From NCBI RefSeq assembly GCF_003112535.1, contig NZ_BEWA01000038.1:1-35668 (forward strand): a DNA stretch of 35,668 bases. Reading direction: 5' to 3'. Both the position numbers and the translations under genes were made by a program. The stretch comes from Streptomyces rishiriensis. GTDB taxonomy: Bacteria; Actinomycetota; Actinomycetes; Streptomycetales; Streptomycetaceae. Of the stretch, positions 16,060 through 23,688 are shown piece after piece (positions within the stretch are counted from its first letter, which is position 1; every line of letters begins with the position of its first letter). Below the pieces are notes generated by a model. It had not been told where the DNA came from. It made no database searches and worked only from the letters and a program-made list of their open reading frames with translations.

Positions 16060-17261
16060 GCGCGACCCGCGTCCTCGTCCTCAACTCCGGCTCCTCGTCG
16101 CTGAAGTACCAGCTGCTCGACATGCGGGACAGCAGCCGGCTGGCGAGCGGGCTCGTCGAGCGCATCGGCGAGCGGTCCTCCCGGCTGAGGCACACGCCGC
16201 TCGCCACGGGCGGCGGGACCCGCGAGCAGAGCGTGCCGATCGCCGACCACGACGCCGCACTGAAGGCCGTGGCCGAGGAGCTGGCGAAGGACGGTCTCGG
16301 CCTGGACTCCCCCGGACTGGCCGCCGTCGGGCACCGCGTCGTGCACGGCGGCAAGCACTTCACCCGGCCGACCGTGATCGACGACGCCGTCCTCGCCGAG
16401 ATCGAGCGGCTGATCCCGGTCGCCCCGCTGCACAACCCGGCCAACCTCACCGGCATCCGCACGGCGACGGCCCTGCGCCCCGACCTGCCCCAGGTCGCCG
16501 TCTTCGACACCGCCTTCCACACGACGATGCCGGAGGCGGCCGCGCGCTACGCGATCGACGTCGAGACCGCCGACGCGCACCGGGTGCGCCGCTACGGCTT
16601 CCACGGGACCTCGCACGCGTACGTCTCCCGGGCGACGGCGAAGCTGCTGGGCAAGGCCCCCGAAGAGGTGAACGTCATCGTGCTGCATCTCGGCAACGGC
16701 GCGTCGGCGTCGGCCGTGGAGAAGGGCCGGTGCGTGGACACCTCAATGGGTCTGACGCCTCTGGAGGGGCTGGTGATGGGTACGCGTTCCGGGGACGCCG
16801 ACCCGGCCGTCATCTTCCATTTGGCGCGCGTTGGTGGAATGTCCATCGACGAAATCGATGCTCTTCTCAACAAGAAGAGCGGTCTCGTCGGGCTGTGCGG
16901 CGACAACGACATGCGCGAGATCCAACGCCGGATCGACGAGGGCGACGATCAGGCGAAGCTCGCGTTCGACATCTACATTCACCGGCTGAAGAAGTACATC
17001 GGCGCCTATTACGCCGTACTCGGGAGGGTGGACGCGGTCGCGTTCACCGCCGGGGTCGGGGAGAACGCGGCGCCGGTGCGGGCGGCGGCGGTCGCGGGGC
17101 TGGACTCCCTGGGTCTGGCGGTGGACGACGAGCTGAACGCCGTACGCGGCGACGAGGCCCGGCTGATCTCCCCGGCGGACGCCCGGGTCGCGGTCGCCGT
17201 GGTGCCGACGGACGAGGAACTGGAGATCGCCACACAGACCTACGCTCTGGTGAAGCGGTAA
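16056..17261 (+). CDS. ackA: Acetate kinase
   Basis: 401 residues. Transfers phosphate from acetyl phosphate to ADP, releasing acetate, the ATP-yielding half of overflow metabolism; reversible for acetate uptake. Signature motifs: VLVLNSGSSSLKYQL at the N-terminus, GHRVVHGGKHF, VFDTAFHTTMPEAA (catalytic Asp), YGFHGTSHAYV (His for phosphoryl transfer), VIVLHLGNGASASAV, DTSMGLTPLEGLVMGTRSGD and FTAGVGENAAPVR. GTG start overlaps the pta TGA; AGAAGG lies upstream inside pta. Ends 127 bp before pyk. Confidence 0.97.
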   Translation: MSATRVLVLNSGSSSLKYQLLDMRDSSRLASGLVERIGERSSRLRHTPLATGGGTREQSVPIADHDAALKAVAEELAKDGLGLDSPGLAAVGHRVVHGGKHFTRPTVIDDAVLAEIERLIPVAPLHNPANLTGIRTATALRPDLPQVAVFDTAFHTTMPEAAARYAIDVETADAHRVRRYGFHGTSHAYVSRATAKLLGKAPEEVNVIVLHLGNGASASAVEKGRCVDTSMGLTPLEGLVMGTRSGDADPAVIFHLARVGGMSIDEIDALLNKKSGLVGLCGDNDMREIQRRIDEGDDQAKLAFDIYIHRLKKYIGAYYAVLGRVDAVAFTAGVGENAAPVRAAAVAGLDSLGLAVDDELNAVRGDEARLISPADARVAVAVVPTDEELEIATQTYALVKR

Positions 17262-17349
17262 TGATTGCGGCTCGGCGGCCCGGCGACCGAAGTAACCGAC
17301 GAGGAAAGCAACTGAGCACGCTCCCGCCCATTTGCATCTTCCACCAGAC

Positions 17350-17382
17350 GGAATATTCCGTAGCGAAACAAACCGATAGGAT
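17350..17382 (+). promoter_or_regulatory. pyk promoter region (TAGGAT -10, leaderless) with GGAATATTCC palindrome
   Basis: TAGGAT at 17377-17382 ends 6 nt before the ATG at 17389, so the mRNA is probably leaderless. The 10-bp palindrome GGAATATTCC (17350-17359) covers the expected -35 position. The region is clearly more AT-rich than its surroundings. Independent transcription of pyk from pta-ackA is implied. Confidence 0.5.
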
Positions 17383-17388
17383 CGCCCC

Positions 17389-18819
17389 ATGCGCCGTTCG
17401 AAAATCGTCTGTACTCTCGGCCCCGCGGTCGACTCCCACGAAATGCTCGTGTCGCTGATCGAGGCCGGCATGAACGTGGCCCGCTTCAACTTCAGCCACG
17501 GCTCGCACGCCGAACACCAGGGTCGCTACGACCGGGTCCGGGCCGCCGCCAAGGAGACCGGCCGGGCCATCGGCGTCCTCGCCGACCTCCAGGGCCCGAA
17601 GATCCGCCTCGAAACCTTCGCCGAGGGCCCCGTCGAGCTGGTCCGCGGTGACGAGTTCACCATCACCACCGACGACGTCCCCGGCGACAAGACGATCTGC
17701 GGCACGACGTACAAGGGCCTGCCGGGCGACGTCTCGCGCGGCGACCAGGTCCTCATCAACGACGGCAACGTCGAGCTGAAGGTCCTGGACGTCGAGGGCC
17801 CGCGGGTGCGGACGATCGTCATCGAGGGCGGTGTCATCTCCGACCACAAGGGCATCAACCTGCCCGGCACGGCCGTCAACGTGCCCGCGCTCAGCGAGAA
17901 GGACATCGAGGACCTGCGGTTCGCGCTGCGTATGGGCGCCGACCTGGTCGCACTGTCCTTCGTCCGGGACGCCAAGGACGTCTCCGACGTCCACCGGGTC
18001 ATGGACGAGGAGGGCCGCCGGGTCCCCGTCATCGCCAAGGTGGAGAAGCCGCAGGCGGTGGAGAACATGGAGGACGTCGTGATGGCGTTCGACGGTGTGA
18101 TGGTCGCGCGCGGCGACCTGGCCGTCGAGTACCCGCTGGAGCGGGTCCCCATGGTGCAGAAGCGCCTCATCGAGCTGTGCCGGCGCAACGCCAAGCCGGT
18201 GATCGTGGCGACCCAGATGATGGAGTCGATGATCACCAACTCCCGTCCGACCCGCGCCGAGGCCTCCGACGTGGCCAACGCGATCCTGGACGGCGCGGAC
18301 GCGGTCATGCTGTCCGCCGAGTCGAGCGTGGGCGCGTACCCGATCGAGACCGTGAAGACGATGTCGAAGATCGTCACCGCGGCCGAGCAGGAGCTGCTCA
18401 GCAAGGGCCTGCAGCCGCTGGTGCCGGGCAAGAAGCCGCGCACGCAGGGCGGTTCGATCGCCCGCGCCGCGTGCGAGATCTCCGACTTCCTCGGCGGCCG
18501 GGGCCTGGTGGCGTTCACCCAGTCCGGCGACACCGCCCGCCGGCTCTCGCGCTACCGCGCCTCCCAGCCGATCATCGCCTTCACCACCGACGAGGGCACC
18601 CGCAACCAGCTGACGCTCAGCTGGGGCGTCGAGTCGCACATCGTGCCGTTCGTGAACACCACGGACGAGATGGTCGACATGGTGGACCAGGAGATCGCCA
18701 AGATCAACCGGTTCAGCCCCGGCGAGATCGTCATCATCACCGCGGGTTCGCCCCCCGGCGTCCCCGGCACCACCAACATGCTCCGCGTCCACCACCTCGG
18801 CGGCGGCTCCCGCGACTGA
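17389..18819 (+). CDS. pyk: Pyruvate kinase
   Basis: 476 residues. Final ATP-forming step of glycolysis, phosphoenolpyruvate to pyruvate. Motifs: MRRSKIVCTLGPA, MNVARFNFSHG, ADLQGPKIRLE (substrate/ADP site), KDIEDLRFALRMGADLVALSF, VIAKVEKPQAVENM (catalytic Lys region), MVARGDLAVE (Mg2+ Glu/Asp), VIVATQMMESM and the C-terminal allosteric domain with VAFTQSGDTARRLSRYR. The B-domain is of normal size (about 70-170). Start ATG 17389 agrees with family starts; no ribosome site, consistent with a leaderless message. Next to ackA, pta and pfkA. Confidence 0.97.
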   Translation: MRRSKIVCTLGPAVDSHEMLVSLIEAGMNVARFNFSHGSHAEHQGRYDRVRAAAKETGRAIGVLADLQGPKIRLETFAEGPVELVRGDEFTITTDDVPGDKTICGTTYKGLPGDVSRGDQVLINDGNVELKVLDVEGPRVRTIVIEGGVISDHKGINLPGTAVNVPALSEKDIEDLRFALRMGADLVALSFVRDAKDVSDVHRVMDEEGRRVPVIAKVEKPQAVENMEDVVMAFDGVMVARGDLAVEYPLERVPMVQKRLIELCRRNAKPVIVATQMMESMITNSRPTRAEASDVANAILDGADAVMLSAESSVGAYPIETVKTMSKIVTAAEQELLSKGLQPLVPGKKPRTQGGSIARAACEISDFLGGRGLVAFTQSGDTARRLSRYRASQPIIAFTTDEGTRNQLTLSWGVESHIVPFVNTTDEMVDMVDQEIAKINRFSPGEIVIITAGSPPGVPGTTNMLRVHHLGGGSRD

Positions 18820-18853
18820 GCCGGCGGCCCCGTGACGGGGCCCGCACAACACT

Positions 18854-18885
18854 GAGGGCGCCCCCTGCGACAGGGAGGCGCCCTC
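18854..18885 (+). terminator. Terminator of pyk
   Basis: GAGGGCGCC (18854-18862) with GGCGCCCTC (18877-18885), and an inner stem CCCTG-CGA-CAGGG, followed by CGTCTCT. Lies 35 bp after the pyk stop. Confidence 0.8.
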
Positions 18886-18926
18886 CGTCTCTGCCCCTCG
18901 GCTCACGCGGCCTGCCACGACACAGG

Positions 18927-18967
18927 ACCGTGCCCCCGCCGGGTGTGGAACCCGGCGGGGGCACGGT
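18927..18967. terminator. Strong bidirectional terminator between pyk and the secreted-protein gene
   Basis: 18 perfect base pairs (18927-18944 with 18950-18967) around the loop GTGGA, followed by CTTCT on the plus strand. It lies 38 bp past the end of the minus-strand gene at 19006 and serves both converging transcripts. Confidence 0.85.
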
Positions 18968-19005
18968 CTTCTCGCGGCTCCCGGAAAGGCCGGTGACGCC
19001 GGCGC

Positions 19006-20448
19006 TCAGTCGGCGGTCGTGTACTGGTGCAGGCCGGGAACGGTGAGCGTGCCGCCGAACTGGCCCGCCTGCTGGACCTTGGCGTTGGTGAAGTAGATCA
19101 GCGGGATGTTCAGCGGAGGCGGGCTCTTCGGGCTGAACGTCACCGGGATCAGGCCGAACAGGTTGCCGGAGATGCTCTCCGTGTACATGATCGTGTCGCC
19201 GTCCTTGATGGTGGACGTCGTGCCCTTGCCGGCCTGCACGTGGTAAGTGCGGCCCGCCTGCTTGTCGTTCACCGTCTGGTGCAGGTCGCCGATGTCGGTC
19301 CCGCCGGAGATGACGTACTTCAGCACCTCCTTGACGGTGCCGTTGGCCGTCTTCACCTTGACTATGCCCTGGTAGTCGGCGCCCTTGAGGAGCAGCGAGC
19401 TGGCGTTCAGGAACCAGGGGTCGTCGGGCAGCCGGATCTTGTTGTCGATGCCGCCCTCGTCGTCGGTGGCGGCGGGGCAGTCGTCGGCGTTCGTGGTGGC
19501 GCTCGACGAGGGGCTCGGCGAGGCAGCGGCGTCGGCGGCGGTGTCCTTCGTGTCCTTCGCCGTGTCCTTCGCCGTGTCCTTGGCCGCGTCCTTCGCCTTG
19601 TCGGCGGCGTCCTTGACCGTGCCGCCGGCGTCGCCTGAGCCCTTGGACGTGCCCGAGGAGCCCTTGTCCGAAGAACCGGAGGAGCCGGAGGAGCCCGACG
19701 AACCCGAGGAGCCCGAACCGGAGGAGCCCGAGTCGGAGGCCGGGGCCGAGGCCTCGGCGGACGGGGAGGCCGACGGGGACGGGCTCGCGGTGGAGGCTCC
19801 GGCGGAGTCCTTGCCGTCGAGCAGATCCTTGACGGCGTCGCCGATGGTGTCCAGGACGTTCTTGCCCGTCTCGGCGGCCGGCGGAGTCGTCACGGCGGTG
19901 TCGCCGGACGTCGCCGACTTCGCGGGCGAGGAGGACGCGGACGGGGCGGGCTCGGCCGCATCGCCGGAACCCGAACCCGACGAGGACGAGCCTGCGTTGT
20001 CACCCGAGGAACCACCCGAGGACCCGGAGGAGCCCGAAGTGTCCTTCGACCCGCCGGAGTCGCCCTTGGCGCCGTCCGGGGAGTCCTTGGAGTCGTCCTG
20101 GGAACCGCCCTTGGAGTCGTCGGCGGACTCGCTCGCGCTCTGCGAGGCGGACGGCGACGGCGAGGCCGACGCGGAGGCGTCAGCGCCCTCCAGGGCCGCC
20201 ACGCAGTCCTTGTACTCGTCGATCGTGAGGTTCTTGGACGACGGCTGGTCGTCGGCGTTCGCGAGGGTGGGCGTGAAGCCCATCCCCATGAGGACCGCCG
20301 TCGGCATGGCCGCCAGGGCTATCGCCTTGCCGGCCGGCATGTGGAACCTGGTGAACAGCGGCTTCTTGGGTGCCGCGTGGCGCGGCCCGGTGGTTCTCAC
20401 GCAGGCAGCGTCCACATCGCCCCCGGTGCAAACCTCGTCAGCCGGCAC
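19006..20448 (-). CDS. Secreted or wall-spanning Ser/Asp/Ala-rich protein of unknown function
   Basis: 480 residues. A basic stretch (RHAAPKKPLFTR) then hydrophobic segment (KAIALAAMPTAVLMGMGF) and cleavage-like TLANA-DD near residue 66 form an unusually long signal peptide. After a short conserved segment (LTIDEYKDCVAALEG) comes about 240 residues of low complexity: SASPSPSAS, SSGSSGSSGSSGSS, and a heptad-like Lys/Asp/Thr/Ala helix (AKDTAKDTAKDTKDTA). The last 145 residues (from DDCPAATDDEGG) are a folded, conserved-looking domain ending HQYTTAD. GTG 20448 has GGGAGG 4 nt upstream and overlaps the DUF6114 stop by 11 bp; an internal ATG at 20340 lacks a ribosome site. No wall-anchor motif. 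The low-complexity part resembles a stalk carrying a C-terminal globular head outward. Function unknown. Confidence 0.8.
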   Translation of the reverse strand: MPADEVCTGGDVDAACVRTTGPRHAAPKKPLFTRFHMPAGKAIALAAMPTAVLMGMGFTPTLANADDQPSSKNLTIDEYKDCVAALEGADASASASPSPSASQSASESADDSKGGSQDDSKDSPDGAKGDSGGSKDTSGSSGSSGGSSGDNAGSSSSGSGSGDAAEPAPSASSSPAKSATSGDTAVTTPPAAETGKNVLDTIGDAVKDLLDGKDSAGASTASPSPSASPSAEASAPASDSGSSGSGSSGSSGSSGSSGSSDKGSSGTSKGSGDAGGTVKDAADKAKDAAKDTAKDTAKDTKDTAADAAASPSPSSSATTNADDCPAATDDEGGIDNKIRLPDDPWFLNASSLLLKGADYQGIVKVKTANGTVKEVLKYVISGGTDIGDLHQTVNDKQAGRTYHVQAGKGTTSTIKDGDTIMYTESISGNLFGLIPVTFSPKSPPPLNIPLIYFTNAKVQQAGQFGGTLTVPGLHQYTTAD

Positions 20449-21073
20449 TGTGCCTCCCGTTCGCCCCGTTGGCCGGGCTCGTTCCTGACAGATCGTGCAG
20501 GTCGTGCGGCTCGCCCGGTTCCTCGCCCTTGCTGAAGGACGGCCTGTCGGCCACGGCGGGGCCCGTGCTGTACGGGTTCACGCCGAGGTCGCCCGCCGGG
20601 CCGGAGCCCTCGGGGTACACGTTCCCGGGGGCGCCCGGGGCGTTCGCGCCGGCCTCCGGCGCCGGGGCCGGCGCGGGCGGTGCGCCCGGGGCCCAGGAGA
20701 TCGCCATCGCGCCGCCGACGAGAGCGAACAGGAAACCGATGAGGAAGCCGCCGAGGTTGGACACCGGGATGGACACCAGGCCCAGCAGGATCGCCGCGAC
20801 GCCCGCGAAGACCTGCACGTGCTTCTGGAACCACAGACTGATGCCCAGCACGCCCAGCAGCACGCCGATGATCAGTGACCCCGCGCCCGCGGTGGTCGCC
20901 ATCGCCAGTGTCAGGTGGCCCACTTGGAGGTGGGCGTAAGGGAAGTAGGCGATGGGGAAGCCGGCGAGAAGGACGAACAGGCCCGCCCAGAACGGCCTGG
21001 TGCCCCGCCAGGCGCGGAACTGCTGCCTCCGGCGGGTGAACTGGCCGGAGGCGGCAGGGGTCTCGGCGCTCAT
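20438..21073 (-). CDS. DUF6114-family membrane protein
   Basis: 211 residues, starting ATG 21073 behind GGGAGC. Four or more membrane segments: FWAGLFVLLAGFPIAYF, LTLAMATTAGAGSLIIGVLLGVLGISLWF, VFAGVAAILLGLVSIPV and LGGFLIGFLFALVGGAMAISW. A cytoplasmic or external Pro/Ala/Gly tail of about 75 residues follows. I recognise this as the small membrane family that accompanies DUF6230 proteins in Streptomyces. It overlaps the downstream secreted-protein gene by 11 bp and follows DUF6230, so three genes form one unit. Perhaps a membrane partner for export or display of the other two; inference only. Confidence 0.8.
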   Translation of the reverse strand: MSAETPAASGQFTRRRQQFRAWRGTRPFWAGLFVLLAGFPIAYFPYAHLQVGHLTLAMATTAGAGSLIIGVLLGVLGISLWFQKHVQVFAGVAAILLGLVSIPVSNLGGFLIGFLFALVGGAMAISWAPGAPPAPAPAPEAGANAPGAPGNVYPEGSGPAGDLGVNPYSTGPAVADRPSFSKGEEPGEPHDLHDLSGTSPANGANGRHSAG

Positions 21074-21191
21074 GGAAAACAGCTCCCTGGTGCGGCGTTT
21101 CTGTGGTGGTGAGTCGTGCTGCCGGTGAAGACCCGGGCTTCAGACTGGACGGGCGGGGGCGCCACCGGCCCCCCCGCCCGTCAGAGAGTGC

Positions 21192-21833
21192 TTAGTAGCA
21201 CTCCTTGACACCCGTCGACAGCGACATCTTCAGGCCGCTGAGCTTGAAGGTTCCGGCGGTGGTGGCCCACGCCGTCTGCTTCACGTCGGTCAGCGTGGCC
21301 GACTCGGCCTGCTGGCCGAAGCCGTACGGGTTGGCAGCCTCGCTGCCGCCCTTCATGCCGGGGCCGGGGCCGTTCTTCATGTCGACGCCGGCCACACCGA
21401 TGTCGATGTTCTTGAACACGGCGTCCGCGCTCAGGTCCTCGACGTCGATGTACAGGTTCTCGGCCTCGACCGGCTTGCTGCCGCCGCCCGCCCGCAGCGT
21501 AAGGCTGACAGACCCGAGCAGCGGGATGTTCGGGGTGACCACGGACTGGCACATGTTCGTGATCGAGGCGCTCTTGAACGCCGAGACGGCGACGGGGTGA
21601 GCCGTCTTCTTGCCGTCGAGGGTGTACCCCGAGTCGATCGCGCCGTACTGCGAGAAGCCCGTGCCTTCGAGCTTGTCGGCGCTCACCTTGAACGACTGAC
21701 CCGACACGCTGAACGACGCGGCCAGCGCACCCTGCGCGAGGGCCACGCCTATGCATGCCGTCGCTGCGACGCTGGGCACCATGACCACAGCGAAGCGCTT
21801 CCATCTGGTCCCGCCACGCACCTGGGACTCCAT
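21192..21833 (-). CDS. DUF6230-family exported protein (sometimes labelled cholesterol esterase)
   Basis: 213 residues. Start ATG 21833 follows an excellent AAGGAGGAA. N-terminus MESQVRGGTRWKRFAVVMVP with a hydrophobic run (VAATACIGVALAQGALA) ending AAS looks like a signal peptide or single anchor. The mature part is beta-rich with a Cys in ITNMCQSV and a C-terminal KECY, which could form a disulfide. No lipase or esterase Ser-His-Asp motif (GxSxG) is visible, so the database-style name cholesterol esterase is not supported by the sequence. First gene of the DUF6230-DUF6114-secreted-protein unit; its upstream region is long and structured. Confidence 0.82.
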   Translation of the reverse strand: MESQVRGGTRWKRFAVVMVPSVAATACIGVALAQGALAASFSVSGQSFKVSADKLEGTGFSQYGAIDSGYTLDGKKTAHPVAVSAFKSASITNMCQSVVTPNIPLLGSVSLTLRAGGGSKPVEAENLYIDVEDLSADAVFKNIDIGVAGVDMKNGPGPGMKGGSEAANPYGFGQQAESATLTDVKQTAWATTAGTFKLSGLKMSLSTGVKECY

Positions 21834-22037
21834 ATTTCCTCCTTCTCGGACGTACATCTCCTGGCCCTGACTCGCCTCCGAGACGGCGGCTCAGCCGGGC
21901 AGGGATGGGAGAAGTGCTACGTCCTCGGGAAGGGGAGCGCCTGTCCCGGAGGCGCGAACCGCGCACCGATCACCGGCGATCACCCCCGAGCGACAACCAC
22001 TGGTCGCGCCTGACACGCATCACGCACAACCTTGCTG

Positions 22038-22098
22038 GACAGGCTTCGCCGCAGCGAAGACCCCCCTGTCCAAGGGCCGACGTCACTGCCGTCGGCCC
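22038..22098. other. Paired stem-loops in the DUF6230 upstream region
   Basis: GACAGGCTTCGC (22038-22049) with GCGAAG (22054-22059) and CCTGTC (22065-22070) makes an arm with a 5-base bulge; GGGCCGAC (22074-22081) with GTCGGCCC (22091-22098) makes a second stem. They could belong to a long 5' leader of the minus-strand operon or be remnants of terminators. Confidence 0.4.
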
Positions 22099-22208
22099 TG
22101 CTCGGTGGGGACCCAGGAAAACCCGTTGACCCAACCGGCTGTCGGGGTACGGGATTGGACCGAGCGTGGCCGATCGTGGTGCATTCTCGCCGCCCGCACA
22201 AGGGGGTT

Positions 22209-22226
22209 CGTTACTGGCTAGTAACG
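22209..22226. promoter_or_regulatory. Dyad CGTTACT-GGCT-AGTAACG
   Basis: Perfect 7-bp arms, size and symmetry of a TetR-family operator. Shares the TTACT/AGTAA half-site with the dyad at 22341-22353. Confidence 0.5.
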
Positions 22227-22330
22227 GCCGGATAACCGAACAACGACCCACAGGTCTCGACCGGCGACGCAGGGTGTCCTTCATGCCCAGGACAAAACTG
22301 TTGATCGATGGACGGAATCCGACAGATCGA

Positions 22331-22393
22331 CGGCCGCGTCTTACTCCCAGTAACAGCGGCCGCGATTACCAAGATTTGGTAAAGCGCGGCCGC
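22331..22393. promoter_or_regulatory. Overlapping hairpins sharing a GCGGCCGCG arm
   Basis: Hairpin A: GCGGCCGCG (22356-22364) with CGCGGCCGC (22385-22393), enclosing a perfect TTACCAA-GAT-TTGGTAA dyad (22366-22382). Hairpin B: CGGCCGC (22331-22337) with GCGGCCG (22356-22362), enclosing TTACT-CCC-AGTAA (22341-22353). Both use the same central arm, so they exclude each other in RNA. Hairpin A may also end the cnoX transcript 84 bp upstream on the minus strand. The gap 21834-22476 contains no credible gene. Confidence 0.5.
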
Positions 22394-22476
22394 AAGGGAA
22401 CCACTCCGGCAGAATTTTCACTCCGGCAGCACGGGCTCTGACGTTTAGCGACTGGTCAGAACCCGGGTGCCGGGGG

Positions 22477-23451
22477 TCAGAACAGCGCGCGCGCCAGCGC
22501 CCGCCGGGCCGCCGTGACCCGGGGGTCCTCGGGGCCGACCACTTCGAACAGTTCGAGCAGCCGCACGCGCACCGCGTCCCGGTCGTCACCGGCGGTGCGG
22601 GCCACGGTGTCGATGAGGCGGCCGAACGCGTCCTCGACATGACCGCCCACCAGATCCAGGTCCGCCGCGGCGATCTGCGCCTCGGCGTCCTTCGGCCTCT
22701 CGGCGGCCTCCTTGCGCACCTGCTGCGGGTCCATGGCGGCCACCCGGTGGAGCAACTCGGCCTGAGCGAGCCCGAGTTTGGCCTCACTGTTGCCCGGGTC
22801 GTCGGCGAGCACGTTCTTGTAGGCCTGGACGGCGCCACCGAAGTCACCGGCGTCCAGGGCCTGTACGGCGGCTTCGAGCAGAGCGTCGTACGGTCCGACG
22901 GGCTCGGCCGCGACCGGCTGGGGCGCGCCCGCCTCGGCGTCGGCGTCGACGGTCAGGCCGGTGAGCCCGAACCGCTGCTCGGCGACCTCCACCAACTGGT
23001 CGAGGGTCTGGCGGATCTGCGCCTCGCCGGCGGCTCCCTGGAAGAGGGGCAGGGCCTGCCCGGCGACGACCGCGAACACCGCCGGGATGCCCTGCACCCC
23101 GAACTGCTGCATCAGCATCTGGTTGGCGTCGACGTCGATCTTGGCGAGCAGGAAGCGGCCGTCGTACTCGACGGCGAGCCGCTCCAGGACGGGGCTCAGC
23201 TGCTTGCAGGGCTGGCACCACTCCGCCCAGAAGTCGATGACGACGGGCACCTCGGCGGACCGCTGCAGGACGTCCCGCTCGAAACCCGCCTCGTCGACGT
23301 CGATGACGAGATCGGCCGGGGAGACGGCCCCCGCGTTGCCCTGCCGTGCTGCTTCGGCGCGCGTCTGCTCCGCCTTCGCCTTGGCCTCCTGGGCCGCCTT
23401 CACCGCGGCGAGGTCGACGACTCCGCTCATGGACATGTTCCGTGGCTGCAT
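22477..23451 (-). CDS. cnoX: CnoX/YbbN-like thioredoxin-TPR co-chaperone
   Basis: 324 residues, ATG 23451 with GGGGAGGA upstream. Order: a helical Lys/Ala/Gln-rich N-tail (about 11-38), thioredoxin domain (about 48-160) with active site FWAEWCQPCKQL (C79, C82) and cis-Pro VQGIPAVF (P123), a linker, then a C-terminal TPR-like half (about 190-324) with YDALLEAAVQALDAGDFGGAVQAYKNVLADDPGN and repeated AEAQIAAADL-type helices. CnoX holds oxidatively stressed or chlorinated proteins and hands them to folding chaperones; E. coli CnoX lacks one active-site Cys whereas this one keeps CxxC, so redox activity is likely. Divergent from a TetR gene, monocistronic. Confidence 0.85.
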   Translation of the reverse strand: MQPRNMSMSGVVDLAAVKAAQEAKAKAEQTRAEAARQGNAGAVSPADLVIDVDEAGFERDVLQRSAEVPVVIDFWAEWCQPCKQLSPVLERLAVEYDGRFLLAKIDVDANQMLMQQFGVQGIPAVFAVVAGQALPLFQGAAGEAQIRQTLDQLVEVAEQRFGLTGLTVDADAEAGAPQPVAAEPVGPYDALLEAAVQALDAGDFGGAVQAYKNVLADDPGNSEAKLGLAQAELLHRVAAMDPQQVRKEAAERPKDAEAQIAAADLDLVGGHVEDAFGRLIDTVARTAGDDRDAVRVRLLELFEVVGPEDPRVTAARRALARALF

Positions 23452-23587
23452 GCGTCTATCCTCCCCCGTCCGCGCGCCTGCGTGAAAAGCGATCCGAATA
23501 CTTCCCGAACATCCCGAACAAGAGCGCCCGGGTCCCCACCCGCGCCCTGCCGGACCTGGCCCGTGTACGTCCGTCACGAGCTTTCGA

Positions 23588-23598
23588 TACGAGTCGTA
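23588..23598. promoter_or_regulatory. Probable TetR operator (TACGA-G-TCGTA)
   Basis: Perfect 5-bp arms in the 237-bp region between divergent cnoX (-) and the TetR gene (+), about 80-90 bp upstream of the latter. Position and symmetry suggest autoregulation. Confidence 0.45.
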
Positions 23599-23675
23599 GC
23601 GTAATGGCACCGGGTGCCTCCGCAACACCGCCCCCCGGTGATCTGCCTCACGGAGGCGGAGAAAAAACCTGCGGT

Positions 23676-23681
23676 TATGGT
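23676..23681 (+). promoter_or_regulatory. -10 box of the TetR gene (leaderless start)
   Basis: TATGGT followed by 7 nt (CGGAGGC) and ATG 23689. The GGAGG is too close to the ATG to serve as a ribosome site, so a leaderless message is favoured. Confidence 0.4.
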
Positions 23682-23688
23682 CGGAGGC

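Noticed and set aside
21192..21833. Cholesterol esterase activity for DUF6230
   Set aside because: No GxSxG or catalytic triad is visible; the label appears to be a propagated database name.
22166..22441. Possible small protein (91 codons) in the DUF6230 upstream gap
   Set aside because: Overlaps several dyads and hairpins, lacks a ribosome site and a convincing codon pattern; region treated as non-coding.
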